Assembly (NCBI GenBank): GCA_027486255.1
Contig: JAIXPL010000001.1
Span: 1-64,000 of the forward strand
From: Comamonadaceae bacterium
GTDB lineage: Bacteria > Pseudomonadota > Gammaproteobacteria > Burkholderiales > Burkholderiaceae_C
Reading direction: 5' to 3'
Length of the DNA: 64,000 nucleotides
Shown in pieces: positions 39,695-46,562 of the stretch. Both the position numbers and the translations under genes were made by a program. The notes below the pieces were generated by a model, which worked only from the letters and a program-made list of their open reading frames with translations, was not told the DNA's origin and searched no databases. Numbering within the stretch: the stretch's first letter is position 1; the number at the start of each line of letters is the position of its first letter.

Positions 39695-39834
39695 ACAGCT
39701 ATTTAGCAAAACCAAATAAAAGGAGATGAATTTTCGGTGTGAGAAAAGAGCCACACGATGCAGCCTTTGCCGGTTGTCCATCACCACACTCTGAAACTAC
39801 ATTCAATGAACAACAACTTTTTTTGGAGCACTGA

Positions 39835-40275
39835 ATGACCGCACTTACCAATTTGAAATTCGTCGTAGCTAAGCGTGCTACAGCGCAAACGCCCACACAG
39901 CAGCGTCGAAACAAACTTAGTGCAAAGCTGTTCGAGCAAATGCAGTTGGCACGAGCACAAGCAGAAGGGCGTGTTTATTCGCCTACCAAATTCAAAACAG
40001 TAAAGGACGCTGAATCGGGCGAACGCCGCAGCATTGAAACAGCAAAAAGGATCAAACAGTGGTGGTGGGCAACTACAGATGGAAAGCTCAATCTGTCAAT
40101 CCGCTATGGCGCCAAAGTCATCGAAATCAGCAAAGGCAAAAATGCCATCGAGCTGTCTTCAGTCAATGAGCTGCTGCCCACGTTGGAAATCGTCAAGCAA
40201 GCAGTGGAAGAAGGCAGCTTGGATGCACAGATTGACGCTGTCAGCAACAAGCTGCGTAGTGGCTTTAAGAAATGA
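39835..40275 (+). CDS. DUF6641-family protein
   Basis: The 146-residue protein starts MTALTNLKFVVAKRATAQ and contains RRNKLSAKLFEQMQLARAQAEG, KRIKQWWWATTDGKLNLSIRYGAKVIEISKGK and a C-terminal LDAQIDAVSNKLRSGF, which I recognise as the DUF6641 pattern found in proteobacterial islands. The role is unknown. GGAG stands eight bases before the ATG. The stop overlaps the start of a 53-codon gene, so the two form a coupled pair. Confidence 0.8.
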   Translation: MTALTNLKFVVAKRATAQTPTQQRRNKLSAKLFEQMQLARAQAEGRVYSPTKFKTVKDAESGERRSIETAKRIKQWWWATTDGKLNLSIRYGAKVIEISKGKNAIELSSVNELLPTLEIVKQAVEEGSLDAQIDAVSNKLRSGFKK

Positions 40276-40433
40276 AGTTACAGAGCTACGCTGCCACCGT
40301 TCGTGTTCGGATAAGTGGTGGCAGCACCATCCTCGTTCGGACACAAGTGCAAGCTGAGGACATCAACAGAGCCAAATGGCTGTTAGAAGCTCAGTACGGT
40401 GTCGGCAACGTTATCAACTTGTCGAAGATGTGA
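40272..40433 (+). CDS. 53-residue protein coupled to DUF6641 (absent from ORF track)
   Basis: The ATG at 40272 overlaps the DUF6641 stop (ATGA) and the frame ends at a TGA at 40433. The product begins MKLQSYAATVRVRISGGSTI and ends NVINLSKM; it looks like a compact beta-beta-alpha domain with a helix around EDINRAKWLLEAQYG. Similar tiny proteins follow DUF6641 genes in other islands as far as I recall. Coupling and composition make it a likely real gene. Function unknown. Confidence 0.7.
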   Translation: MKLQSYAATVRVRISGGSTILVRTQVQAEDINRAKWLLEAQYGVGNVINLSKM

Positions 40434-40437
40434 AAAA

Positions 40438-40710
40438 TCAATCGTCATAGCCTAAGGCTTTTCGACGCTTTTTCTCATCGTCCAAATTGACATTATTTGA
40501 TTTTCTTACTAGGAGGGCTATGGCTATAAAGAGTACGAAGATGGCTACGATGTATTCAAAATATTCAAACATAAAATAAAGTGCCGCACCGGCAGCAGCC
40601 ACTCCTAAAGCGATAACGAGAAGCCATACACTTATCGAAAAGATCTGAGGGAGAAACGCAAGCAGAATCACTCCCAAAACGATTCCGAGCGCAATTTGAA
40701 CTATTAGCAT
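40438..40710 (-). CDS. Small membrane protein, copy A of a tandem duplication
   Basis: The 90-residue protein has about three hydrophobic segments in residues 1-68 and a charged C-terminal tail (RKSNNVNLDDEKKRRKALGYDD). GAGG precedes the ATG. Its first 30 residues, MLIVQIALGIVL onward with LPQI and W at the same positions, match copy B at 40849-41286. The upstream flank also matches that of copy B, which shows that a segment of about 580 bp was duplicated. No function is known. Confidence 0.7.
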   Translation of the reverse strand: MLIVQIALGIVLGVILLAFLPQIFSISVWLLVIALGVAAAGAALYFMFEYFEYIVAIFVLFIAIALLVRKSNNVNLDDEKKRRKALGYDD

Positions 40711-40786
40711 ATACCTCGTTTATTAAAACTATACTCACTAAGGATGGCGGGGGTCTGTCGCATTCAATTAAATATGCCAAAACGAG

Positions 40787-40843
40787 ATGGTGTGGGGGCT
40801 ATTGAAATTTGCAAATGCTGAAGATTAGATGGCACTTTTTTGG
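40787..40843 (+). pseudogene. Remnant of the 5' end of the proline-rich gene, left by the duplication
   Basis: This stretch aligns with the first 19 codons of the gene at 41367 (FANAED then a stop, against IASAEDQ). The CAG codon has become TAG, and similarity ends shortly afterwards. The offset of 580 bases equals the spacing of the duplicated membrane genes to within a few bases. Confidence 0.7.
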
Positions 40844-40848
40844 GGGGC

Positions 40849-41286
40849 TCATCGACCGCTTACAGAAATCGCTGCATCATCAGCCACCAATTTTTCTCGC
40901 TGTGCTTGCATATCTTTAATTTTCTTCCTAATATTTTGCTTGGACACAAGGGATGCTTTAAGGTCTTTGGTACTGTGATCTGTGTGCTCAATGATTGATA
41001 GCATTTGTTGGAGATTACTCAATTCGATATTCAACTCTTCAATTTTTTTGCTTCTAAGGATTGACTTCCATTTTGTCGCTGAGTAAATTAGTGCTGCCAG
41101 GTAGGATAAAATTAGGACGCCCATTATGACGGACAAGAATTCGCTAATAAAGTGAGCTGCCAATACGACTATCGCGATGGCTACAGCAGCCATTCCAATC
41201 CATATTGTCATTGACAAAATTTGAGGAAGCAGTGCGATTAATATTGCTGCTAGGACAATTCCGAGCGCAATCTGAATTATTAACAT
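40849..41286 (-). CDS. Small membrane protein, copy B with added coiled-coil tail
   Basis: The 145-residue protein has about three hydrophobic helices in residues 3-72 and a C-terminal coiled coil (ELNIELSNLQQMLSIIEH, KQNIRKKIKDMQAQREKL). The N-terminal MLIIQIALGIVLAAIL is nearly identical to copy A, whose tail is short and unrelated. The two are therefore paralogues that diverged in their cytoplasmic parts. It diverges from the proline-rich gene at 41367. Confidence 0.7.
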   Translation of the reverse strand: MLIIQIALGIVLAAILIALLPQILSMTIWIGMAAVAIAIVVLAAHFISEFLSVIMGVLILSYLAALIYSATKWKSILRSKKIEELNIELSNLQQMLSIIEHTDHSTKDLKASLVSKQNIRKKIKDMQAQREKLVADDAAISVSGR

Positions 41287-41366
41287 AGTAGGCTTTCGGT
41301 GGTGACGGTTCCATCGAACTTGTTTGATTGGCGCGTCATCTCAGTTGCTAAATATAACAAAAGGAG

Positions 41367-41837
41367 ATGGCGGTGAGGCTGATGGAAATCGCAAGTGCTG
41401 AAGATCAGATGGCACTATGGAAGCTCATCAATGACAACGTGTGGGCTGCTATCAATCAGCAAGCACGTGATGAGGCAGAGCGCAAAGCTGCAGCGCAGCG
41501 TGCTGCGAAGTTTAAGGGTGGCAAGCGAAAGTCGAAGGGTGCATCGCCATCTGTTCGCCTACCCCTACCACCCCCAACCAAAAAAGCGGCACCCCCACCA
41601 CCGCAGCAGCAGAAAACGGCTGTAGGTGCTCAGCAGCTGCCCACACGTGCAGCCAACCCCCAACAGCTTGCAGCAGAGCCCACCCAACCCATCGCAGCAC
41701 AGAAGCCAATTGCGCCAACCCAACCGACAGGACTTACAGCATCGGCACAGCCTCAACCTATGCCATCAAATCCGCTCAAACCACCCAAAAAAAGTAGGTT
41801 TTCGGCGAGAGACATAGCTGCTGCAAAAAAGTGGTGA
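41367..41837 (+). CDS. Proline/glutamine-rich protein with conserved helical N-terminus
   Basis: The 156-residue protein has an N-terminal helical part, SAEDQMALWKLINDNVWAAI, followed by a basic stretch (KFKGGKRKSKG) and a long low-complexity region of proline, glutamine and alanine (about residues 60-140) ending in a basic helix (SRFSARDIAAAKKW). AAGGAG lies directly before the ATG, only one base away; a second ATG at 41382 has better spacing and may be the true start. Function unknown; the basic ends could bind DNA or a partner protein. Confidence 0.65.
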   Translation: MAVRLMEIASAEDQMALWKLINDNVWAAINQQARDEAERKAAAQRAAKFKGGKRKSKGASPSVRLPLPPPTKKAAPPPPQQQKTAVGAQQLPTRAANPQQLAAEPTQPIAAQKPIAPTQPTGLTASAQPQPMPSNPLKPPKKSRFSARDIAAAKKW

Positions 41838-42062
41838 GTGGGGATGAGAGGCATAGTGAAAATGGTTGCAGCACCCAAAAAATTTCTGCTGCAGTTTTCG
41901 AAGGGGGTGCAGAACCTAACCCCCACCACTTTTAATCTAACCACCCTACAAGCTGTCGATGGCAGAGCCCTTTAACGAGGCGAGCACAGCTGTGGCAATC
42001 GACGTGCTGTAGGGCTGCTGTATGGTCGATAGAGCCCATCTGCTGTACTTCAATGACGTAGC

Positions 42063-42083
42063 AGCGTCCTAAAAATCGACACT
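42063..42083 (+). repeat. Element-specific 21-bp quasi-palindrome, copy 4
   Basis: The plus strand reads AGCGTC-CTAAA-AATCGAC-A-CT. It matches copy 2 over 20 of 21 bases in inverted orientation, about 5.5 kb away. Confidence 0.75.
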
Positions 42084-42169
42084 GAACGTAGAGGCTTTGG
42101 TGGCACGCCGACAGACTCTTTTTCACAGGGTGAGAAGCGTCTTTTCTTTGGTTTTTAGTCAGTCCCAAA

Positions 42170-42191
42170 TAAACTACAGACTAAACTACAA
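42170..42191 (+). repeat. Two tandem TAAACTACA motifs beside attR
   Basis: TAAACTACAG and CTAAACTACAA stand in tandem about 45 bases inside attR. The second is identical over 11 bases to each arm of the inverted repeat next to attL, as expected for integrase arm-type sites. Confidence 0.65.
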
Positions 42192-42235
42192 TAGAGAAAT
42201 TACCAATAAAATCAACAGCTTGCATTATGTTTAGG

Positions 42236-42284
42236 TACGTTCGGGACGTAGAGGCCGGAGGTTCGAATCCTCTCACCCCGACCA
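42236..42284 (+). repeat. attR: second copy of the tRNA-Pro 3' end
   Basis: These 49 bases are identical to 31689-31737. The upstream tRNA half is missing, so this is not a functional tRNA but the right-hand attachment site. Confidence 0.95.
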
Positions 42285-42300
42285 GAGAAGACCCATAAAA

Positions 42301-42334
42301 ACCCACCGATTCCTCAAGGTCGGTGGTTTTTTTT
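42301..42334 (+). terminator. Original tRNA-Pro terminator, now displaced
   Basis: CCACCGA (42303-42309) and TCGGTGG (42320-42326) form a stem followed by eight T. It lies just beyond attR, where the tRNA-Pro gene would have ended before integration. Confidence 0.85.
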
Positions 42335-42435
42335 CGGGTCCTTGCGCCTTTAGGGGAATCCTGTAGCAGGGTTCGGTTTCGGAAATGTTCAAATTCCGTT
42401 TCCTCTTCAATATCGCCCTCAAGGAGAACCAGCCC

Positions 42436-43419
42436 ATGAAAACCCGCCGCCAGTTGATCCAAGGCGCCGCTGCAGTGAGTGTGCTCAGTCTGACTCCCCT
42501 CATTTCTCGGGCTCAGACCCGAGTGGAGTCCTTGCGCATCATTGTGGGCTTTCCGCCAGGGGGAACGACCGACGCGTTCTCGCGGCGCGTCGGTGAAAAA
42601 CTGCGTGGCACTTTCGCCAATACAGTCATCATCGACAACAAGCCGGGCGCGGGTGGACAACTCGGCGTGATGACCCTGAAGTCGGCCGCGGCTGACGGGG
42701 CCCACATTTTGTATTCGCCGGCGTCCATGATGACCATCTACCCGCACTCTTACTCTCGCCTGGGGTATGCGGTCTCCGATGTGGCGCCCATCGGCATCGG
42801 CCACTCCACCGACCACGCTTTCGTTGTCGGTCCGGCGGTGCCCGATTCGGTGAAGAACGTGCGAGATTTTGTTGAGTGGGCCAAGGCCAACCCGGGTAAA
42901 GCCAGCATCGGAAACCCGGCTGCGGGCTCCATGCCCCACCTGCTGGCCGGCCGGCTGGCCATGCTGGGCGGCTTCCAGATCACCAATGTGCCTTTTGCCG
43001 GTTCGGGTCCAGCCATCCCGCAGGTGCTGGGCGGCCAGCTCGCAGGCATGTCCTCGCCACTCGGCGACTGGGTGCAACACCACCGCGGTGGCAAGGCCCG
43101 CATCCTGGCCACTTCGGGCCCGGAGCGCTCGCCGTACACCCCGGATGTGGCCACCTACAGAGAGCAGGGTTTTGGTGAGCTCATGGTGCGGGAGTGGTTC
43201 GGCTTCTTCGCGCCAGCTGGTATCAGCGACGCGAACCGGGACAACCTGAACACCGCGCTGCGTGCGGCGATGAACCAGCCTGATATCCGCGATTTCCTCA
43301 CGCCACTGGCAGCCTATCTCGAGGCCAGCACCGTGGCCGATCACAACCGCCGCTTGGCCGCCGACTCTGACATGGCCCGCCGCCTCGTAAGCGCTCTGGG
43401 CTTCAAGGCTGATTCTTGA
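42436..43419 (+). CDS. Bug/TctC-family periplasmic solute-binding protein
   Basis: From ATG 42436, with AAGGAG nine bases upstream, the protein has 327 residues; the track start at 42385 has no such site. The signal peptide begins MKTRRQLIQGAAA, with a twin-arginine-like TRRQLI, and ends near SRAQ. The mature part has the Bug-family segments LRIIVGFPPGGTTDAFSR and KPGAGGQLG. Such proteins bind small carboxylates for tripartite tricarboxylate (TctABC) carriers, but no TctA or TctB gene is nearby, so this is an orphan. Ligand unknown. Confidence 0.92.
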   Translation: MKTRRQLIQGAAAVSVLSLTPLISRAQTRVESLRIIVGFPPGGTTDAFSRRVGEKLRGTFANTVIIDNKPGAGGQLGVMTLKSAAADGAHILYSPASMMTIYPHSYSRLGYAVSDVAPIGIGHSTDHAFVVGPAVPDSVKNVRDFVEWAKANPGKASIGNPAAGSMPHLLAGRLAMLGGFQITNVPFAGSGPAIPQVLGGQLAGMSSPLGDWVQHHRGGKARILATSGPERSPYTPDVATYREQGFGELMVREWFGFFAPAGISDANRDNLNTALRAAMNQPDIRDFLTPLAAYLEASTVADHNRRLAADSDMARRLVSALGFKADS

Positions 43420-43813
43420 TGGCATCGACCAGCGCATCCTGAATTGCGCTGGGCTGGGTCGCGAGGCCAGTTGGTTTTGCTCAGGCCGCTGCGGCGGCCT
43501 GCTTGGTCAGTGCCAGGCAGCCGCCGGCTTCGGTGTCGGCGGCAGGTGTGCCGCCGAGGGATTTGAACAAGCGGTGGTGTCGTAGCCAGGGCATTTATCT
43601 GAGCCTCAGTGCCCTCTTCACGCTATTTGTTGACAGCGTTCGCAGAAGGATCAATGGGGCCTAGCGCGCATGCCCTTGATCGGCTCGGCCAGTGCCTTAC
43701 AAGATAAACTGAGCCGTCAGTTTTAACGTCTCTTAATTTTTCAGTTCACAGAATCCGTTCCGTTTTGCAGCAGGGGCGAATTCTTGTGCATTTTTTAGCC
43801 TCAAGGACATCCA
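43420..43813. other. Non-coding stretch with a possible gene relic
   Basis: No intact gene is visible in 394 bases. On the minus strand a frame reading HHRLFKSLGGTPAADTEAGG and ending in a stop near 43480 has coding-like composition and could be the 3' remnant of a lost gene. The part next to 43814 is AT-rich and presumably holds the lipoprotein gene's promoter. Confidence 0.4.
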
Positions 43814-44176
43814 ATGAAATTCAACCGAAGCGCATTCGCCGGCATGGCTTTTTCGACCCTGTTTCTGGCCGCTTGCGGGCAAGGATCTGGCCCCGGCAAG
43901 ACAGCTATTGAAATGTTCGAGAAGGTCTGCAAGACCAACGATTACTCGGCCATGCTGGAGTACGTGGCACCTGAGTCGGCTGCCCTGATGGGGATCGGCG
44001 TGGGCATCATGAAGGACAAGGGCGCGGCAAACGATGCCCACTTCTGCAAAGCCCCGATCAAGGTGGTGTCCGAAAAGATCACCGACAACACCGCCGTCGT
44101 GGTGCTCAGTACCGACGAAAAGCCCATGGACTGGAAAAAAATCGACGGTAAATGGAAATACACCATCAAAAAATAA
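43814..44176 (+). CDS. Small lipoprotein (DUF4878-like size)
   Basis: The 120-residue precursor has a lipoprotein signal peptide with lipobox LAAC (cysteine at about residue 21). The mature domain of about 100 residues, with ALEYVAPESAALMG-type helix then VVVLSTDEKPMDWKKIDGKWKYTIKK strands, resembles small cystatin/NTF2-like lipoproteins. Binding partner and role are unknown. The stop lies 25 bases inside the longest form of the next gene. Confidence 0.8.
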   Translation: MKFNRSAFAGMAFSTLFLAACGQGSGPGKTAIEMFEKVCKTNDYSAMLEYVAPESAALMGIGVGIMKDKGAANDAHFCKAPIKVVSEKITDNTAVVVLSTDEKPMDWKKIDGKWKYTIKK

Positions 44177-44817
44177 GAAAGCGTTTTTTGATGGGCTCAT
44201 CGGCGCTTCTTTTGGCGTCGATGGCGTGGCTCTGGGACGCTGCAGTCCATCGAGGCGAGCTCGCCTCGGTGCGGTCTCCAGGTCCTGGCGGCCCTGAGAA
44301 TTCCCAGGCGGTTTTTTCAGTCCCTGCCCAGGGTGACCTGATTTTCCGCACGGGCAGGGGGTTTTGGACGCCGTTTTTCTCAGCAGCCAACAAAACTCAC
44401 GGGTACAGCCATGTCGGCGTGCTTGTCCTTGAGGGCCAGTCGTTCTTTGTGCTCCATGCGGAGGCCAATGACTTCACTCTGGAAGGCGGGGTGATCAAGA
44501 CGCCCCTGGAGACCTTCATGGCTGAATCTGTGAGGTACATCATCAGGCGCAACGAAATGCCCGCTGAGGTGAAGACCAGCTTTGTTTCAGCGCTTGAAGA
44601 CATGCTCCGACTCAAGATAGGCTTTGACGGCCAGTTTGAGCTCGATGACCAAGGTCAGAAGGTCTATTGCACTGAATTTATCTGGCTGGCTGCGCGCCGG
44701 GCGGGCGTGATGGATTTGGGCCAGATCGACACCCTGTCTCATAAGGCCTTTGTTTTGGTGGATTCCATTTACGCCTCTCCCCGGCTCGGAGAGAGCTACA
44801 AGCCCGGCGGGGTCTGA
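44152..44817 (+). CDS. YiiX/YebB-like NlpC/P60-superfamily cysteine hydrolase
   Basis: The 221-residue frame starts inside the lipoprotein gene (ATG 44152); an ATG at 44191 gives a shorter form. The N-terminus has a basic stretch and one hydrophobic helix (signal or anchor). The catalytic pair of permuted NlpC/P60 enzymes is visible as the histidine in GYSHVGVLV and the cysteine in KVYCTEFIW, together with the QGDLIFRTG start of the domain. These enzymes are thought to act on amide or thioester bonds, for example in lipids or peptides; the substrate here is unknown. Confidence 0.83.
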   Translation: MEIHHQKIRKRFLMGSSALLLASMAWLWDAAVHRGELASVRSPGPGGPENSQAVFSVPAQGDLIFRTGRGFWTPFFSAANKTHGYSHVGVLVLEGQSFFVLHAEANDFTLEGGVIKTPLETFMAESVRYIIRRNEMPAEVKTSFVSALEDMLRLKIGFDGQFELDDQGQKVYCTEFIWLAARRAGVMDLGQIDTLSHKAFVLVDSIYASPRLGESYKPGGV

Positions 44818-44935
44818 GCCTCGCGCACAGAGCGGCCACCGCGAGCGCCCCAAGCGGCCACCCTTCGATCCCGGATCAAGTGTTGCTGGGAGGACGCGCG
44901 GCCACCGGGCCGGCGGGGCTGCGCTGCCCGATGTG

Positions 44936-44966
44936 CAAAACGCCCGTGGCTCCCGGCCCCGGGCGT
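44936..44966 (-). terminator. Rho-independent terminator of the second Bug gene
   Basis: On the minus strand ACGCCCG and CGGGCGT form a 7-bp stem followed by TTTT, eight bases downstream of the Bug gene stop. Confidence 0.6.
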
Positions 44967-44973
44967 CATCCCG

Positions 44974-45951
44974 TCAGTCGCCCCGGATGCCTTGTTGCTT
45001 GATGATGTCCGCAAAGCGACGGGTGTCGGCCGCATTGAGCGCGGTCAGTTGTGCGGGGGTCATCGGAGTCGGTTCAGCACCGAGATTGCGGATGATCTGT
45101 GTGACCGCTGGTGTGACCAGGATGCGATTGATTTCCCGGTTCAGCCGATCGACCACAGCCTGGGGAGTGCCAGCTGGCGCATAGAAGCTGTGGGTGGATC
45201 CGCCGTCATAACCTTTCAGGCCCAGTTCAGCCAGGGTAGGTGTGTCGGGGTAGAGGAAGGAGCGTTTGGTGCTGCCCACGGCAAGCAGTCGCAGCGCGCC
45301 TGAACGGATATGCGGGGTGGCGATCCCGGGGTCCATGAAGAAGTCCAGGTTGCCGGCCAGCAGGTCTTGCAGAGCGGGTGCCGAACCGCGGTAGGGAATA
45401 TGCACCGCGAAAAGGCCGGCCATGCTTTTGAGCATTTCTGCACCAATGTGCGGTGTCGAACCATTGCCCGGGCTGCCATAGCTGAGCTTGCCGGGGTTGG
45501 CCCTGGCGAACTTTTGAAGATCGGCAAAACTGTTGAACTGGGAGTTGGATCGCACCACCAGGAACAATTCAAGGCGGGCAGTGGCGGCCACTGGAACCAG
45601 ATCCTTGTTCGGGTCATAGGGCATCTTGGGCGTCAGCGTGGGCACCACCACCATGGTGCTTCCCGATGCCATGAGCAAGGTGTATCCATCACCTGGGGCT
45701 TTGGCCACCGCTTCGGCACCGACGATGCCACCCGCTCCGCTGCGGTTTTCCACCACCACGGGCACACCCAGTGCTTGTGACAGGGGCGTGGCCACCGCCC
45801 GGCCCAGCACATCGGGCGAGCTGCCTGGGGCGAAATTGATGACCAGGCGAATGGGTTTGTTGGGCCAGTCCTGAGCGGCGGCGCCCAGGGGTGCAAGCAG
45901 CATTCCGACAAGGCCAGCGGCGAGGGCCCATCGACGTTGAATTGAGAACAT
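44974..45951 (-). CDS. Bug/TctC-family periplasmic solute-binding protein
   Basis: The 325-residue protein has a Sec signal peptide (MFSIQRRWALAAGLVGMLL..., cleavage near GAAAQ) and the Bug-family core: WPNKPIRLVINFAPGSSPDVLGR, NRSGAGGIVGAEAVAK and PYRGSAPALQDLLAGN. AGGAG precedes the ATG by about nine bases. Like the gene at 42436 it has no membrane carrier gene next to it. The two Bug proteins point at each other across the lipoprotein and hydrolase genes and are not close paralogues by eye. Confidence 0.93.
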   Translation of the reverse strand: MFSIQRRWALAAGLVGMLLAPLGAAAQDWPNKPIRLVINFAPGSSPDVLGRAVATPLSQALGVPVVVENRSGAGGIVGAEAVAKAPGDGYTLLMASGSTMVVVPTLTPKMPYDPNKDLVPVAATARLELFLVVRSNSQFNSFADLQKFARANPGKLSYGSPGNGSTPHIGAEMLKSMAGLFAVHIPYRGSAPALQDLLAGNLDFFMDPGIATPHIRSGALRLLAVGSTKRSFLYPDTPTLAELGLKGYDGGSTHSFYAPAGTPQAVVDRLNREINRILVTPAVTQIIRNLGAEPTPMTPAQLTALNAADTRRFADIIKQQGIRGD

Positions 45952-46155
45952 GGGGAGGTCTCCTGAAAACTCGTTGAAGAGGCGCTCACGCCGATTCTCA
46001 GGGTCGAGATTCGTCTAAAAACGTGGCGCCGATGTGCGAAGCGCGGAGATTTTAGAAGCGCTTTGTTCGTGGCGAGGAAAACCCAGCGCAGGGGCACACA
46101 AGTTGAAGGGTCAAGCGATGAAGCCCTCTTTTATTTCCGACGCGTATAGTTGGGC

Positions 46156-46199
46156 AAAATTTGATTAAATAAAATGATCAATCGCTATAATCAAATTTT
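46156..46199. promoter_or_regulatory. Inverted repeat and promoter region of the H-NS-like gene
   Basis: AAAATTTGATTA (46156-46167) and TAATCAAATTTT (46188-46199) are perfect 12-bp inverted repeats around 20 bases that include a central TGATCA. A TATAAT (46186-46191) overlaps the right arm, so binding to the repeat would block the promoter. The very AT-rich setting would suit autorepression by an H-NS-like protein. Confidence 0.65.
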
Positions 46200-46217
46200 T
46201 AATAACACGAGGCTCAC

Positions 46218-46523
46218 ATGGCTACTTTAAAAGATCTGCTTTCTCAAATCGAATCTCTGCAGGGCCAGGTGGCCGAAGTCCGGCAGCGGGAAGTTGGCGA
46301 AGCGATCGCCAAGGTGAGAAGTATTATTGATGAGTATCAACTCAGCATCGCGGATGTGTTTCCCAATAACCGGGCGCCCAAGGCGACCACGGCCAAGAAG
46401 GCTGGTGGCAAGGTCGCAGCCAAATACCGCGACCCGCTTAGCGGAAAAACCTGGAGCGGGCGCGGCCTTGCACCTAAATGGCTGGCCGGCAAAAACAAGG
46501 ATGATTATTTGATTAAAGGCTGA
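46218..46523 (+). CDS. H-NS-family nucleoid-associated protein
   Basis: The 101-residue protein has an N-terminal coiled-coil oligomerisation part (LKDLLSQIESLQGQVAEVRQRE), a flexible lysine-rich linker and the C-terminal DNA-binding motif YRDPLSGKTWSGRGLAPKWL, the betaproteobacterial form of the H-NS binding loop. Such proteins coat AT-rich, often horizontally acquired, DNA. It lies 4 kb from the integrated element but outside its att sites. The promoter has a perfect inverted repeat, and a terminator follows the gene. Confidence 0.93.
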   Translation: MATLKDLLSQIESLQGQVAEVRQREVGEAIAKVRSIIDEYQLSIADVFPNNRAPKATTAKKAGGKVAAKYRDPLSGKTWSGRGLAPKWLAGKNKDDYLIKG

Positions 46524-46562
46524 TGCCTCAACTCAGCAGTTATTCGTCGCCAGTTATCCCAC

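Larger units (their letters stand above)
41838..42235. other. Right-end non-coding stretch of the element
   Basis: No convincing gene lies in these 398 bases. It contains a 43-codon ORF at 41844-41975 (weak), a reading frame from 41959 broken by two stops that may be a decayed gene, copy 4 of the 21-bp repeat, and two CTAAACTACA-type motifs next to attR. Most of it probably serves in integration or regulation. Confidence 0.5.
31738..42284 (+). mobile_element. tRNA-Pro-integrated genomic element, about 10.5 kb
   Basis: The element lies between two copies of the tRNA-Pro 3' end. A tyrosine integrase is the first gene inside the left boundary, the classic layout of integrative elements. Stretches are much more AT-rich than the flanking chromosome (for example 33.3-35.7 and 36.9-37.5 kb). 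About fourteen genes are visible, mostly without known function, and none encodes recognised phage structural, conjugation or transposition proteins. It also carries its own repeat families. Removing it would join the tRNA-Pro directly to the terminator at 42301, consistent with a single integration event. Confidence 0.93.

Noticed and set aside
42236-42284. Second tRNA-Pro gene
   Set aside because: Only the 3' 49 bases are present; the 5' half and D arm are missing, so it is attR.
31689-42284. Insertion sequence or composite transposon
   Set aside because: No transposase is recognisable; boundaries are tRNA-derived att repeats and the mobility gene is a tyrosine integrase.
42181-43437. 418-residue minus-strand ORF
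   Set aside because: Antisense of the Bug gene, crossing attR and a terminator; not a plausible gene.
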